64,000 nt of DNA, taken from assembly GCA_900239685.1 (NCBI GenBank), contig OENT01000407.1:1-64000 (forward strand). The letters run 5' to 3'. Source of the stretch: Rotaria macrura (Eukaryota > Rotifera > Eurotatoria > Philodinida > Philodinidae). The notes under the pieces are model-generated. The model was not told the origin of the DNA and made no database searches. It saw nothing but the letters and a program-made list of their open reading frames with translations. Position 1 is the stretch's first letter, and every line of letters starts with the position of its first letter. Shown here piece by piece: positions 10,500-22,081 of this stretch. The translations under genes were made by a program, and so were the position numbers.

Positions 10500-11030
10500 G
10501 GCAAAATAAAGGACAACGACAATAAGATAACTGTGGAAAAGTGTTTAGTTTCCATCGGTATAAAGTCAAATATGCGTATGTTCCTGATTGTAGATTCAAA
10601 TGCGCCACTTTGACATTACTCATTTGGCGCTAAAATACCGAGCGACATGAACTAAAAAAGATATCCAATGATTGAGAACGTACACAATTGAATGAACAAA
10701 GAGTGGTGACATCTAGAAGAGGAATCCAAAATGTGCACCACACCCGATTATACAAAGTGAAGTCAATATAAAACTCTTGACTAAGGATGCGTGTGCTAAC
10801 GCCAACAAAAAGCACTGCTAGATCAAAGAACGATCTTGAGAGTATATAGAATGAACAGGCATTATTTTTGAAGCTACCTAAATTCAGAAAAGGAGCAATA
10901 TTCAATAGATTTCCAAAACGACCAACCGTTAGTATAAAAAAGCCTAGTGCGGTATTCAGTTGCTGAGAAAGAAGAGTGAGCAGGAGAATTGGGTTGGTAC
11001 TATTGATTGACGAGATGCCACAGTACGTTT
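10500..11030 (-). pseudogene. rhodopsin-like GPCR fragment (TM1 to TM3)
   Basis: A minus-strand frame from about 11030 reads an N-terminal NST glycosylation site, then a hydrophobic helix with the TM1 signature GRFGNLLNI, a loop (SFKNNACSFY), a second helix (FFDLAVLFVG), a Cys-bearing loop (NRVWCTFWIP) and a third helix. The layout resembles the short family A receptors abundant in bdelloid rotifers. The DRY-equivalent position reads QSLDIFF. A TAG at 10630-10632 stops the frame in the second intracellular loop, and only weak receptor-like sequence follows to about 10500. TM4 to TM7 are missing. Family A copy 2 begins right after the remnant. It is a truncated, non-functional duplicate; the family assignment rests on motif pattern only. 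Confidence 0.55.
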
Positions 11031-12780
11031 GACCGGAATCCTATCGAATCCGACAATCCGAATGATTTTCTGAAGCTCGTTTCTTGGAACAACGAGATCT
11101 CCTAATTTCTGGTAAAGCTTAATAATAATCATTACTCTGCTCCGTACTGTATTCATGTAATCTCTTGATTAAATTAATGTGCGAAATCGAGTTATTTGAT
11201 TTATATTTTTGGGATTATTAGTAATGCAATATCGAAATGAAGAGTTATTTCTACATGTATTTATCTTAAGCATTAATCAATTTCTAAATTTCCAGCACCC
11301 ACCATCAAATAAGTAAACACTCTTAACATCTACCATCATGAGAATTAACAATCTTATGTTTTTGGGACATCGAAAGGGAGCAAAAGAAATATCAAATTCT
11401 TAGATAAGCATCTAAAGCTGATTAAAAAGCAAAAAAGGAAAACCATTTAGAATAGTTCAATTTAATCTAAATAAGAACACTGCAAGTCGAGAAGTACGGA
11501 TCAGATCTAATAGGAAGTCACTACAAATGCTAGGAACTTGGAAGCAGGAATCAGATAAACGGGTCCAGTGACTGAATGCATCGATTCTGACAGGAGTTGT
11601 CCCGAAACGGTATTCTGTATGTGGATTCCCACAGAAAATGCACAGAATTTTGCGTTAGGAATCGTCAACATTGGGCTGTTTGGACAACTAATAAGAAGAC
11701 ACCTGATTATTTTGTCGCCTTTATTAAGAATTGTTATTGATAGGTATATAATTCTCGAAATGCCATTGTAAAATGTAATGTTATTCATACAACAAGTTAT
11801 AATTGTGATTCAATCAAAATATGATAAGGAAAATTCCATGAGAATCTATCATTGATCGTGCAAATAACGCATAAGAGTCAACCGGTATTGTACTATTTCA
11901 ATGTTTAACACAAATATCTAGATCAGAGCATCGACATTTACTATAATATCAGATTCTGTAAAACGCAAAATTCAACATCATCGCAATCTTAATAACATTC
12001 CGTTTCTTCTTTTGTTTTATCAATTTTTTATCGAATTAAAAGTAATAATCGATATTTCATGCACAAACTTTGTCTTACACAGGTTTTATACATCCACTTT
12101 TTCAAGCCACCACCGCCAATTGAATCATTGGCTTATACACACCTTATATCGGTGAAAAGCACAAGGGTAATTTTAAGATGAAAGTGAGAAAAATAATAGT
12201 ATCTCAGTCCTTGAAAATTTCACTTATAATAGAAAATTGATAAAAGAATGTGTACCTAATGCCAAAGTAGTGAAAATACGTTCACATGATGCAAAGTAAT
12301 TTTTCATAAGTAAAAATGTGAATAAGTACGTATTAAGCAGTTCCTATATGAAATAATTCGATTAATAATTATTATTCTGTATTTAACTGAAGATGCACCT
12401 GTGAACTGTGAACAAACCTTGTTTCACTAGATTATAATCTGGTGCAAATCAGGTTGCATGAGAAATTATTCCTATCAATTATCATAAAAAATAAAATTTG
12501 ATGTAAAACTAAGAAAGCGTGCAGTTTGTTCGATGACTTAATGATACTAGCTTCACGATATGAGAAAAATACAGGAGAAAGATAATAAAATGTACGTACT
12601 TCTCTTTTCAAATGTATGTAGGTCACATTAATGTCCTAAGTACTTTTTATCAGGTAACAAAAGCAAATAATATATAACCTACGCCGCGTATCAGGTGGGA
12701 AGATTAAGATAATAACCAAGTGATATTCGAGTGTTTTACTTTTTTCTTTCAATAAAGCAATAAACAGTTTTAAAAAACCT
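11031..12780. other. intergenic, no gene recognised
   Basis: Open frames of up to 93 codons occur on both strands around 11507-11788, but they overlap each other and contain no motif. Otherwise AT-rich and featureless. Confidence 0.45.
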
Positions 12781-12810
12781 GTTTGTATATATATTGCTAA
12801 GACAATGCTT

Positions 12811-12826
12811 TTTTACATTCTTCAGC
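12811..12826 (+). promoter_or_regulatory. possible (trans-)splice acceptor before the ICMT-like ATG
   Basis: The pyrimidine-rich run ending in TTCTTCAG lies immediately before CGGCATG. Bdelloid rotifers are known to add a spliced leader to many mRNAs, so this may be a spliced-leader acceptor. An ordinary 5' intron is equally possible. Confidence 0.35.
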
Positions 12827-12829
12827 GGC

Positions 12830-13537
12830 ATGCAAAGTATTTGTTGTGATATCCTCCCACTATTTCAACTTTTTCTTCTTCTTTTTACAACCCTTCTCTT
12901 TCATATTGGGATCTCTAATCCAAACCTTAGCTGTGCCAATGATTATGTGCCATACGAAGGTATTGGTTCAAAATTCGCAGTGTTCTTGCTGCCCAAGATT
13001 GGCAAATTTTTCATGTGGATTGCAACGTTATACCAAGCCTTATATCTTCTCCTTCAAGCTTTTTCCCCAGATTTAATCACACTACTGTTTTCTCAGATCT
13101 CAACGTCGATCAATCCACTGCCTTTTACATATATTTCAGTTTTGGGATACATCTTTATGATAGTTGGTGGCTTTGGAAGAGTTTGGTGCTACAAGACTTT
13201 AGGAGTATTTTTCACTTTTGAAATAACTATTCGTAGTACTCATAAGTTAATCACGATCGGCCCATATGCCCATGTGCGTCATCCGTCGTATACATTTGTT
13301 TCAATCTTATCGATTGGAATGTTTCTCGTTCATCAACGTTTGGCCAACTTTTTTCCACATAATCCATGGACACAGATTCAGTTTGGTCCTTTAGGATTCT
13401 TATTACACTGTTTGCTAGTAGTTTTGCCCCTCAAACGACGCGTTTTGCGTGAGGAAGAAGAACTAGCAAAAACATTTGGCAAAGAATGGATCAACTATGT
13501 ATCGAAAACTAAAAAGTTTATACCGAAAATTATCTAA
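12830..13537 (+). CDS. ICMT-family (isoprenylcysteine carboxyl methyltransferase-like) membrane protein
   Basis: A single uninterrupted frame of 235 codons from the first in-frame ATG. It is strongly hydrophobic with about four or five membrane segments. The C-terminal half has the ICMT/PEMT signature: GRVWCYKTLG, then GPYAHVRHPSYT (the AdoMet-site motif), then REEEELAKTFGKEW and the ending Y..KTKKFIP. Enzymes of this family methylate prenylated cysteine ends or related substrates at the ER membrane with S-adenosylmethionine. The open frame extends 12 codons upstream to a TTG at 12794, but ATG is preferred. The ATG sits 4 bases after TTCTTCAG, a good splice acceptor, so the 5' end may come from cis- or trans-splicing. 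The absence of introns contrasts with the other genes here and may reflect retrocopying or transfer. The substrate is not known. Confidence 0.85.
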   Translation: MQSICCDILPLFQLFLLLFTTLLFHIGISNPNLSCANDYVPYEGIGSKFAVFLLPKIGKFFMWIATLYQALYLLLQAFSPDLITLLFSQISTSINPLPFTYISVLGYIFMIVGGFGRVWCYKTLGVFFTFEITIRSTHKLITIGPYAHVRHPSYTFVSILSIGMFLVHQRLANFFPHNPWTQIQFGPLGFLLHCLLVVLPLKRRVLREEEELAKTFGKEWINYVSKTKKFIPKII

Positions 13538-13659
13538 TTTGTATATATCGATCTAGAAAGATTTAGATCGAGCTACGCACGCTGTTGGTGCAACAGATTT
13601 TTTTGTTGTTGTTCCTTTAATTACACTTCAGCCGTTTTTTATGTACTTTTCGAAGATTC

Positions 13660-13665
13660 AATAAA
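13660..13665 (+). terminator. AATAAA polyadenylation signal of the ICMT-like gene
   Basis: AATAAA lies 123 bases after the stop codon on the coding strand, in a T/A-rich 3' region. It is the only canonical hexamer close behind the gene. Confidence 0.5.
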
Positions 13666-13669
13666 AAAA

Positions 13670-16600
13670 TGTAGAAAGGTACTTTGATAAGTGTTATTCG
13701 ACTACGTGGTACTGTAATACCATGGATTTAATACAATTAAATTCAGTGCGTTTGTTAAAAGCTGAAAAGACTTAGCAATTGCGAAACGTCTACCCAGTAG
13801 ATTTTTAGACATGTATAAATTGATGTTATTTTCCTCCACAGTTTATCGTAATGGGAATACAAGGCAGATGTTTTTGTAGAATTTTATATACTGACAAAGC
13901 AAATAAATGTGAACTGATCCTTTACATATTTTTGTTATGATATTCAGCCTTACTTTTATCGTATCAGTCATCGATAGTATAACGATGTCGTAAGTCGATT
14001 GCTATTATTTCTTTTTGGTAATGAACCGATACCAATCTATTGGTAGCATAGTTAGTCTATGGATTACTGATTGCCGGATCATCAGTGAAGCCATTCACAT
14101 AGCATAAAATGCATGTCTAACTGCATTGGAGTCATCGTCATTAAAACTCTATCATATGAACAAATTCCAGAAAGTTACAAGTGTACGTCATACAACGATG
14201 GAATCGATCTAGTATATGTCAGAAGAGCCCACCTAATATAACATATTGTTCGGCCTAGACCGGATATAAACATAATGATCATACGACACTGTAACAGAAA
14301 AAGTAGACCTGTCAACGAAATACATATCTATAGACAATAGACCGAGTCTCAAAATGAAATTTTGTCCACGTCCATCGTAGCCTTCAACATATTGGAATAA
14401 TTTGTCTCTATTGACAATAACAATCGTACTGAAAGTATATTCTTCAAAACATTTTTTAAAGTAATTTTTGTGTGTTCAAATATTAAGCCTTGGTGTCAGC
14501 AGTTTTCAAAACAGGCACAATGATCGAGCAAGAATGTAGACAATATAGACTGGTTTTTAGTTTTTTTAGACTGATTTACCGGTATACCGACCAATTCGAC
14601 GTTCAAAGTAGTATTCGACCGATGATCGATGCAGGCTCCATCTTTGTATTGTTGTCTTATGTTTTTTTGAAAACAGAACAACTAACTTTCTCTTGGCAAT
14701 GTAGTTAAGTCACAACTATCTCTCGCTTTCTGAACACTGTCATGTCTACCTCTTACTAAGCTATACTTAAATTTATTTAACTTTTCAACTGATCACTAAA
14801 GAACATATTTTCAGGAGTATAATATTCAGTCTATCAGACATATCTACCATATTTGAATTTTGATGCTTCCATTCAATGTAACACAATCTGCTATCGTCCA
14901 AGTCATATTTAATCATATACAAAATAAATACTGACAGAGTATGTTCAATCATCAAAATTAAATCAACAACTATGAGAATACAAACAACGTATGTCTTTCT
15001 GGTCATGCTTATCTACAAAGTTCTCATTCAATAAAACGAATTATTATTTTTACTTTATGCAATGATACCATATTACGATGTTTAAAAATGTTATTTTCCT
15101 CGCATTCTGCATCATAATGTTCTTCATTGATGTTATGATTTTGTACTGGGCAAAAATACGCACACAGAAAGATGAAATGGACAAAAAATAGTTTTCTGAC
15201 AGCGCGAAGGCGCACTTCTTACTTTTTGAAATTAGATTTTCTGAAAGGTAAACGTGGTCTAAAAACAAAAATGACTGCAAAATTGAATTTAGCAATTGCC
15301 AATTTCGTTTTTTAAAAGTAAAAAGGGCACATTTTAAGCCTGTAAAATATGCTTATAAGCCGTTGTGTGCGTAGACTTTGAAATTATTTTTATTGACATT
15401 AACAAGTGCTCGCGGTCTTGCTTATTTGACAGAATACTGTTCTTCTTTATTGTTATCTCTCAATTGTAGTAGCTTAAAATCTTTATAAATCAACCAAGTT
15501 CCTTCAATATTTTTTTTATTATAATATAATGATTTAAAGTATAATTAAACCATTGTTGTTTTATCTCAACAGTATTTTGATTGTTTAGTAAATTCATACA
15601 TAATAATTAGAGTTAAAAAACACAGTTTTAGGAAATAGCTTAGCCTCGTATGTGTCTTGTGAATATTTCTGTCACTATGTCCGATGCTTCATCATCGATA
15701 CGACGATTAATATTATTCGACAAATGTATTTCCCTATCAAACGGATACTGTTTGACATAATTATTATCAACATCAAGAAGATCGAGCTTAATAAGATGAA
15801 GATATCTTACGAGAGACAAATCTTACTTGCCAACCTTCTTCGAATTTCTATATAGATTATTCTGTTATGTTTTATCATTAAATCGCTGACTTTCACATAA
15901 TCATACGATGTGGATACATTAAAATAAGCCACCTAGAAAACAGTTTGTAATATCAACATATTATTTCATTCTGAATAGATATGATTAAACATGACAGTGG
16001 CAAGATTGTGGTTTTTTGAAATAATTAACACAAGAATTAGTTTTATTGTTTTTGAAATCTTTGAATATATATTGAATATGCTCATTTGAAGGTGAAGTTG
16101 TCTGAATTAGGAAAATAATGAAATGAACAAATATTGAATGCAAAATTATCTAATTGTGGAACAGAATCGGTAGTATTTTCTTTTAAATCATTCTTATTAA
16201 CAAGTTATTTACAACGATCGGCTGTGTATAAGATTTAAATCAAGTTTTTCTAAGTTTGATATTCAAAATAAAACTGGTAAAATCAATTTTCTATTTAAGT
16301 GAGGCCACATATCATATTGTTGCAAAAACCTATTCTAGATTAGACAATGCTCTCTGGAAAAGAGATCAAAAATCAATTCATTTCGGTAAAGTTTTCAGTA
16401 ATTAAAAATGATGAAACATTAGGCTAATTTCATTTTTCTATCAGTAAATTTTCATTCATTACACATAAGTCATTCTATATGATTAAATCTTTGCGTACGA
16501 AAATTTAGCTTAAATTAGTTCCTTTGATTAACATGGCATGCGAAATATACACTGAAAATAAATTGTTTTTTTTTGATGAATGGGTACTTTATTTCATCTG

Positions 16601-19600
16601 ATCTTGTAATCAATTTTTTGTTTCCTCCAGAAAAAGTATTTCACATTAATCAAAAACTATTTACTTCTATATTCGATTTGATACGTCTTATTATGACTAA
16701 AATGTAGAATCAATAATATAGCTTGTTTTTTTTTCGTACACAGATCATCTTGTAGTTTACTTTTCTTACTAAAACCAATACTCCAAATGAGCAAGAATTC
16801 CACTTTTGGAGACTACTACCAATTACTTTTAATTTTCCAAGTTAGATGATTTAAAAATCATTCTACGGAGACGATCTTTCTCGACTCGATAATTGCAAAT
16901 ATTTGTTTACTCATTCGGCATTCCCTAGTAAAAATAGGAACTTAAACACCTTGAGAGGTAATTGATTTTTTTGGCTTAGAATCTAATCAACGGGATTCTA
17001 AGGCCTGATTTGTGTGTTTGCAACATCAGGATGAAACCTTTCTAATGAGGAAAAGGAAGAATGAAATGATGTTTTTGATTAATCTTACATAAGAAACTTA
17101 ATTGAAAGAATCTTATTTAAAGTTTTTCTCCATTTAGTTCTATATTGCTTTCGGACGAGAGAAAATAATGTTATTTCCCTTCATCGAACAAAAATTTTTG
17201 AAAATATTGAGATAATGCGGGTAACGCTCATAACACACGTCAGTTGAAAATATTCAAAGCAACAATCTAATTTCAATTGAAACAGAAAGAATACGATATT
17301 ATCCTAAGCGCATTGTCAACCATTAAAAGTATAATTTCTTGTTTAATTTGCTTTTGACGCTATTGAGAATAATATTGACGTAAAGGTGGCTTTCCTATTG
17401 GGAAAATACTAAATGTGCGTATTAAAGAAAATTATTCTAACGAAATAGTAATTAGTAACCAATCTATCATATTATCTTGGAATTTATTTCATGATAATCA
17501 CTCAGAAAAAACAAATTGCAGCCCATAAATTGAAAAATGCTTCCATATACCATGTTTATTTTCTTGACGAATATAAATCTTTATTGAACTCTCTTTGGAA
17601 ACAATTAATAGTCCATTTATAAGACTAATGATGTGTTCTAAATAGTAGTACACGCTACACTTCAAATTATTAGAAAGAACAATATTAGCTGCTGGAATCA
17701 ATCTGAACTCTGTTCTGTTTGATGACACAGAACATTTTAATGATAATGTCCATATCTTACTAGAATTAACTAGAAATATTTGGTAAATTATCTTTTCTAG
17801 CAGCATCATGTTTATTCATTACATGGTCACAGCTTTAGAACCGTCGAATTGTTAGATTTGGTAAAGAGTCTGATAGACACTATTCGTACATTTTAGTCTA
17901 ACTTGCGCACACTAGCTGAGCACTATAACATTAAACGCTCAAGTGAAAAAGAAAATTTTGTGGATGAACTCTCGGCAAACTTAGATGATAATAGTTAGTA
18001 ATATGACACTCTTTATCAGATCTTAAAAGTGAAGATATTGATAAACTCGTCATTTCTAGTGTATAACCACTTATTTTTATTAAGTTAATTATGAATACTT
18101 CCGATATTAGTGTATCGTTACTCAAGTTTCTAACGATACTTTCAAATAGTCAATTTTTGGACGCAGAATAATGTGCCCTATTCAAGGTACCACATACGGT
18201 AATACACACTTGGCAAAAGAATGATCAAACCTTGAGTAGAAGCGTATTGTAACATATATCTGAAGGTATTTTAATAAACACTTTCCCTGAAAACATTGAA
18301 TAATCAACTTTAAGTCGTCGATTAAGAAACACTTTCACTCGACAGTCGATGGATCTATCTCTGATTTAAGGCTTTCAGGTATGCGCGCACTTGTCCCCCA
18401 TGATCCGTTAAATAATAAACCCTTCGAGTAAAAATATGGAATAATGAGCCTTTGTAACATTTTCATGTACTCTTTCCATATTCAAATAACCTTAACATTA
18501 TAAACCCATCAGTCCATGAAGTCTTCATGAGTATCTTTGATTCACTTCGCATAAGCCCGTCAAGGCTTATGGAAAAATAATTCAAGGGAAAGAGTTCATT
18601 ATTTTCCGCTTTTTCACAATATAAAGAATTTCCATTTAATTGAGAATGAATGCATGATCGTACAATGCTAGGAAAAATCGTACATTCGTTGATAGATTAG
18701 TAAAATAGTAAAGAATTACAATGAACCATTGAAAGGTATACTCTGAATCTTTAATCATAGATTATAATAAAATTCATAATGAATCAGTACTGCAACCAAC
18801 AGCAATAGCGGCTCATCTGTTTCGCTCCATTGGATCCCTCACCAGTCGGTAGAAGTAACTATCTTAGTACTGACCGACCTAAATTTATTTCGCTTTTTGG
18901 CTTTCTTCAAAATTTTGATGATGAAACTAGTTATTTTTACATATCACACTGGTTTTATACTGTATATGATTACTTCTATCTGGGAATATGTGAGCAAAAG
19001 TCTTTCTCATCGGTTGATATTCATCAAAGCATACTTTTTATTTCGTTTCACAATCACTTGGGTATTAAACTATAGCTATATCATCGAACAGAAGCATAAA
19101 TATTGTTTGCTATTGTAAGTTATTACACACGTAATTACATTTTGTAACATTCATACATTATGTTTCACAGGTACAGCATATACCAAAACCAAACTGTTGT
19201 TCGGCATACAGTATACATCGATAGTCGGCTGGAAATTTCCGTGTACAATGAATATTTCAGTGCTTATAGAATAATCGTACGGAATCAATACGACTCCGAG
19301 ATTTCATATCTATTGAAAGTTGTTAAAATAGAAAAATGCTATAGAAATATTCAGTGCAAAATCTGCAGAATTATTGTAACTAATTTTTTAGTTGCATGGA
19401 AAAAACCGCATCATTAACAAGACAGACAATTGCCATACTAAGAGGCAGTTCACTGGAAAACTAGAGTCGTCCCTTCGAACACGTAAATCTCTACTACTAT
19501 ATAGTAAAAGAATGTCGACATCTTTTGAGCAATTTTTAAAGCAATATCTGAAGATAGAAGCACATTTCTCATCATTAGTTTATCAAAGATACTATCAAGT

Positions 19601-19650
19601 GAGACTTGGGTTCTGTTCTGAAGTTTTTCGAAATCATCTTAACTCTTTCA
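13670..19650. other. 6 kb AT-rich intergenic region, no gene recognised
   Basis: Many short frames (60-103 codons) occur on both strands, for example 17498-17809 minus and 18830-19118 plus. None has a motif, a convincing splice partner or the composition of coding sequence. I see no tRNA and no long inverted repeat. Confidence 0.45.
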
Positions 19651-19681
19651 ATCTGTTATTTTCCTTTGACTTAAATATTAA

Positions 19682-20722
19682 TTGACAATCATATTTCACA
19701 AAAAACTACCTTCAATAACGGCATCAGAGCATTCAATAACATTTTTTTGTAAAGCTGAATTACAATATCAATTAAAAGATATTAGTTATAACCTTGGTTC
19801 ATTCACATCAAAAGATACTCTATCTATAATAGGATGTCTTCATTCTGTGGTAAGCAACATGAAACAATTTTGTTTTTCGTTTCAAATTTGTATTCATTAG
19901 ATATTAGACGAAAAACATATCAATGTTGCAACATTAACTGACATTGAAGTTTGAAGAAACTTAATTGAACATGTTTTAATTGTTAAGCCAATAGCAAGTA
20001 ACACGTTTGAAAATAATAATGTAGTAATATTTATTATTGTTTATATAGATCACACTCGTGCTATATATCAACGTAAATAACTTGAAACACTAACCAATCA
20101 AAAGATGGAAGGTAAACAAACTTCAATTCATAAATATCTGATTGTATTTGATTTCTTTAGGAGAAGATGATGAGTTTGAAAGCCTTGAATCAAATGATCC
20201 GAGTCAGTATGATATCAGCGAAGATAATGCTCCTTATTCGAATATGTCACATAAAAAACCATCAACATCAAAATATTCATCGGAAAATTCGAATAAACAA
20301 AAGTTTGAAAATACAGCACCGACCGTCATTAGACACGATTATAAATCTAATCGATCATCACGGAATCCACCATAAGACGAAATACAACTGAGAAAATTTA
20401 TTGTTTGCTATGAACAACACAAACTTTGAATGTTTTGTATTTGATAGGGAACCAAATGAAACGCAGAAAGATATTACACCAAAGAGGATTTTAAGAAATC
20501 TGAAGACGAAAATAATAAGTTAAAAGTTACTGAAAAGAGTAAGTATTTATTATTGAATTTTATATATCGATATCTTTATTTTGATTTAGGTAACGGTACA
20601 TTTGTCTATGTTGCTATAACAATTATTGTTGCTGTCGTTGTTTTTTTCTTGCTTACTTTTGATTTGAAAAATGAATTTCATTCCATTTTCTATGTCTGTC
20701 TACTAGTGATTGTTAAGTAATG
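19682..20722 (+). pseudogene. unrecognised multi-exon gene or remnant ending in a membrane segment
   Basis: Several exon-like pieces line up. A frame from about 19700 to 19849 ends at a donor (gtg|gtaagc) and continues after an acceptor near 19899, but meets a TGA at 19950. A second piece (about 20160-20375, acceptor tttctttag) is acidic and Ser/Asn-rich, starting GEDDEFESLE. A third, from about 20480, is Lys/Glu-rich, crosses an intron (20539-20589) in phase and encodes one strongly hydrophobic helix (YVAITIIVAVVVFFLL) with a short tail and stop at 20720-20722. Stops and a frame change separate the pieces, so they do not yet form one model. No domain is recognised. It could be a decayed single-pass membrane protein gene. 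Confidence 0.3.
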
Positions 20723-22081
20723 TTTTGAAGTTTTCTCTTTATTGTAATAATGGAAGAATATGAATAAATAAAAAATATGGTGAATCATCAGATATGGGTT
20801 ATACGAGAACATTTGTAAGTCTCGCATTGCTTTTCGAGATGAAGGAAAGTATATTTGATGTTTAATAAAAACATGCAGAGTGACTTGCCTTTGTGTGCAT
20901 TCCTTATCAAAATATACACAAAACTTTTGGATACGATATTTTAATTGTATAAATTTTAGCATGCATCCTATTTTCTAATCTGAGATAATCAAAATTTGCT
21001 CGTTGTTTAAAACTAACTTATCTATAGAGGATAATCATAAAAATAGAAAATACATCGTACTAAAGCAAAACTCTCCAATGAGTTGTTCACCAGAGAATAA
21101 TCAAATGGATGGATAGTCTAAGTTTTCTCAGATAAAACGATAACGAATTTTCATGTGCATTGCTCATTCGCGTGTTGATCTTTTAAAGTAAAAATTCACT
21201 TTCATCATATCAAAACCCACCATGTGATTCAGGACTCAATATTATCGGATCCATCAGATATTATGGATTTAGGCATGTTAGTGCATAGATAAACTACTAG
21301 TGCGCATAGATACATTTACATTCGGCTACTCCTTTTTATACAAAAAAATCGTAAGATCTATCGCACAAAAAACAACAAGCAATTAAATACATCAAGCCGT
21401 GGGGAAAAAAGAACTACTAGTGTTTGGTTCGTGTTTTAAAAAGGAACTGATTATTCTTGATTTTCTCATAAAAAAATGGATGATTACCAGAAGGATTGGA
21501 GTGTGAATAAGCGTTTCATCTACACCTATAATCTGAGACGCAAATGAATGGTAACCTATCATTATATAATACAATTTATTTGGTTGCTAGAACTGATCAG
21601 TGAACAGCATCAAAATATTCTTGGAACCCAATAGCCGTCAATGTCAGTGAGTTAAGAACGTTAGTGAGTGAATGTTATATATTTCTCAACAGATACAATA
21701 ACATCTGATCCATAACCATTTTTCTAAATTTAGATCATGTGTTTTTTGCTGGTATCAATAAATGAGTCTCTCCACTTTGATAAAATAGCATTACTGGATG
21801 GAAGCCATGCCAGGTACGCAGTTCAGTCTTGAAAATGCAAAAAAGGAACTACGAAAAAATTCAAGTTGTTTTTTTTATAGAGATTCTATTTCACAGGCTT
21901 ATTCCATTAATGGTATTTGGCTGCATACTTTCTGTTTCTTTTTACGTGAAAATAAACACCAGAGCCAACAAAAGTGTCACCTTGGAGCTGAAAAACAAAT
22001 ACAAACAAAACTCTTGATCTTATAGCTAAAATAAACGAACATTTTTCCATGTTTAAATCACTCATTCATTACACAGCTAGG
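20723..22081. other. intergenic upstream of the kelch gene
   Basis: AT-rich and without a recognisable gene. It presumably contains the promoter of the cysteine-rich/kelch gene; no specific element stands out. Confidence 0.45.
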
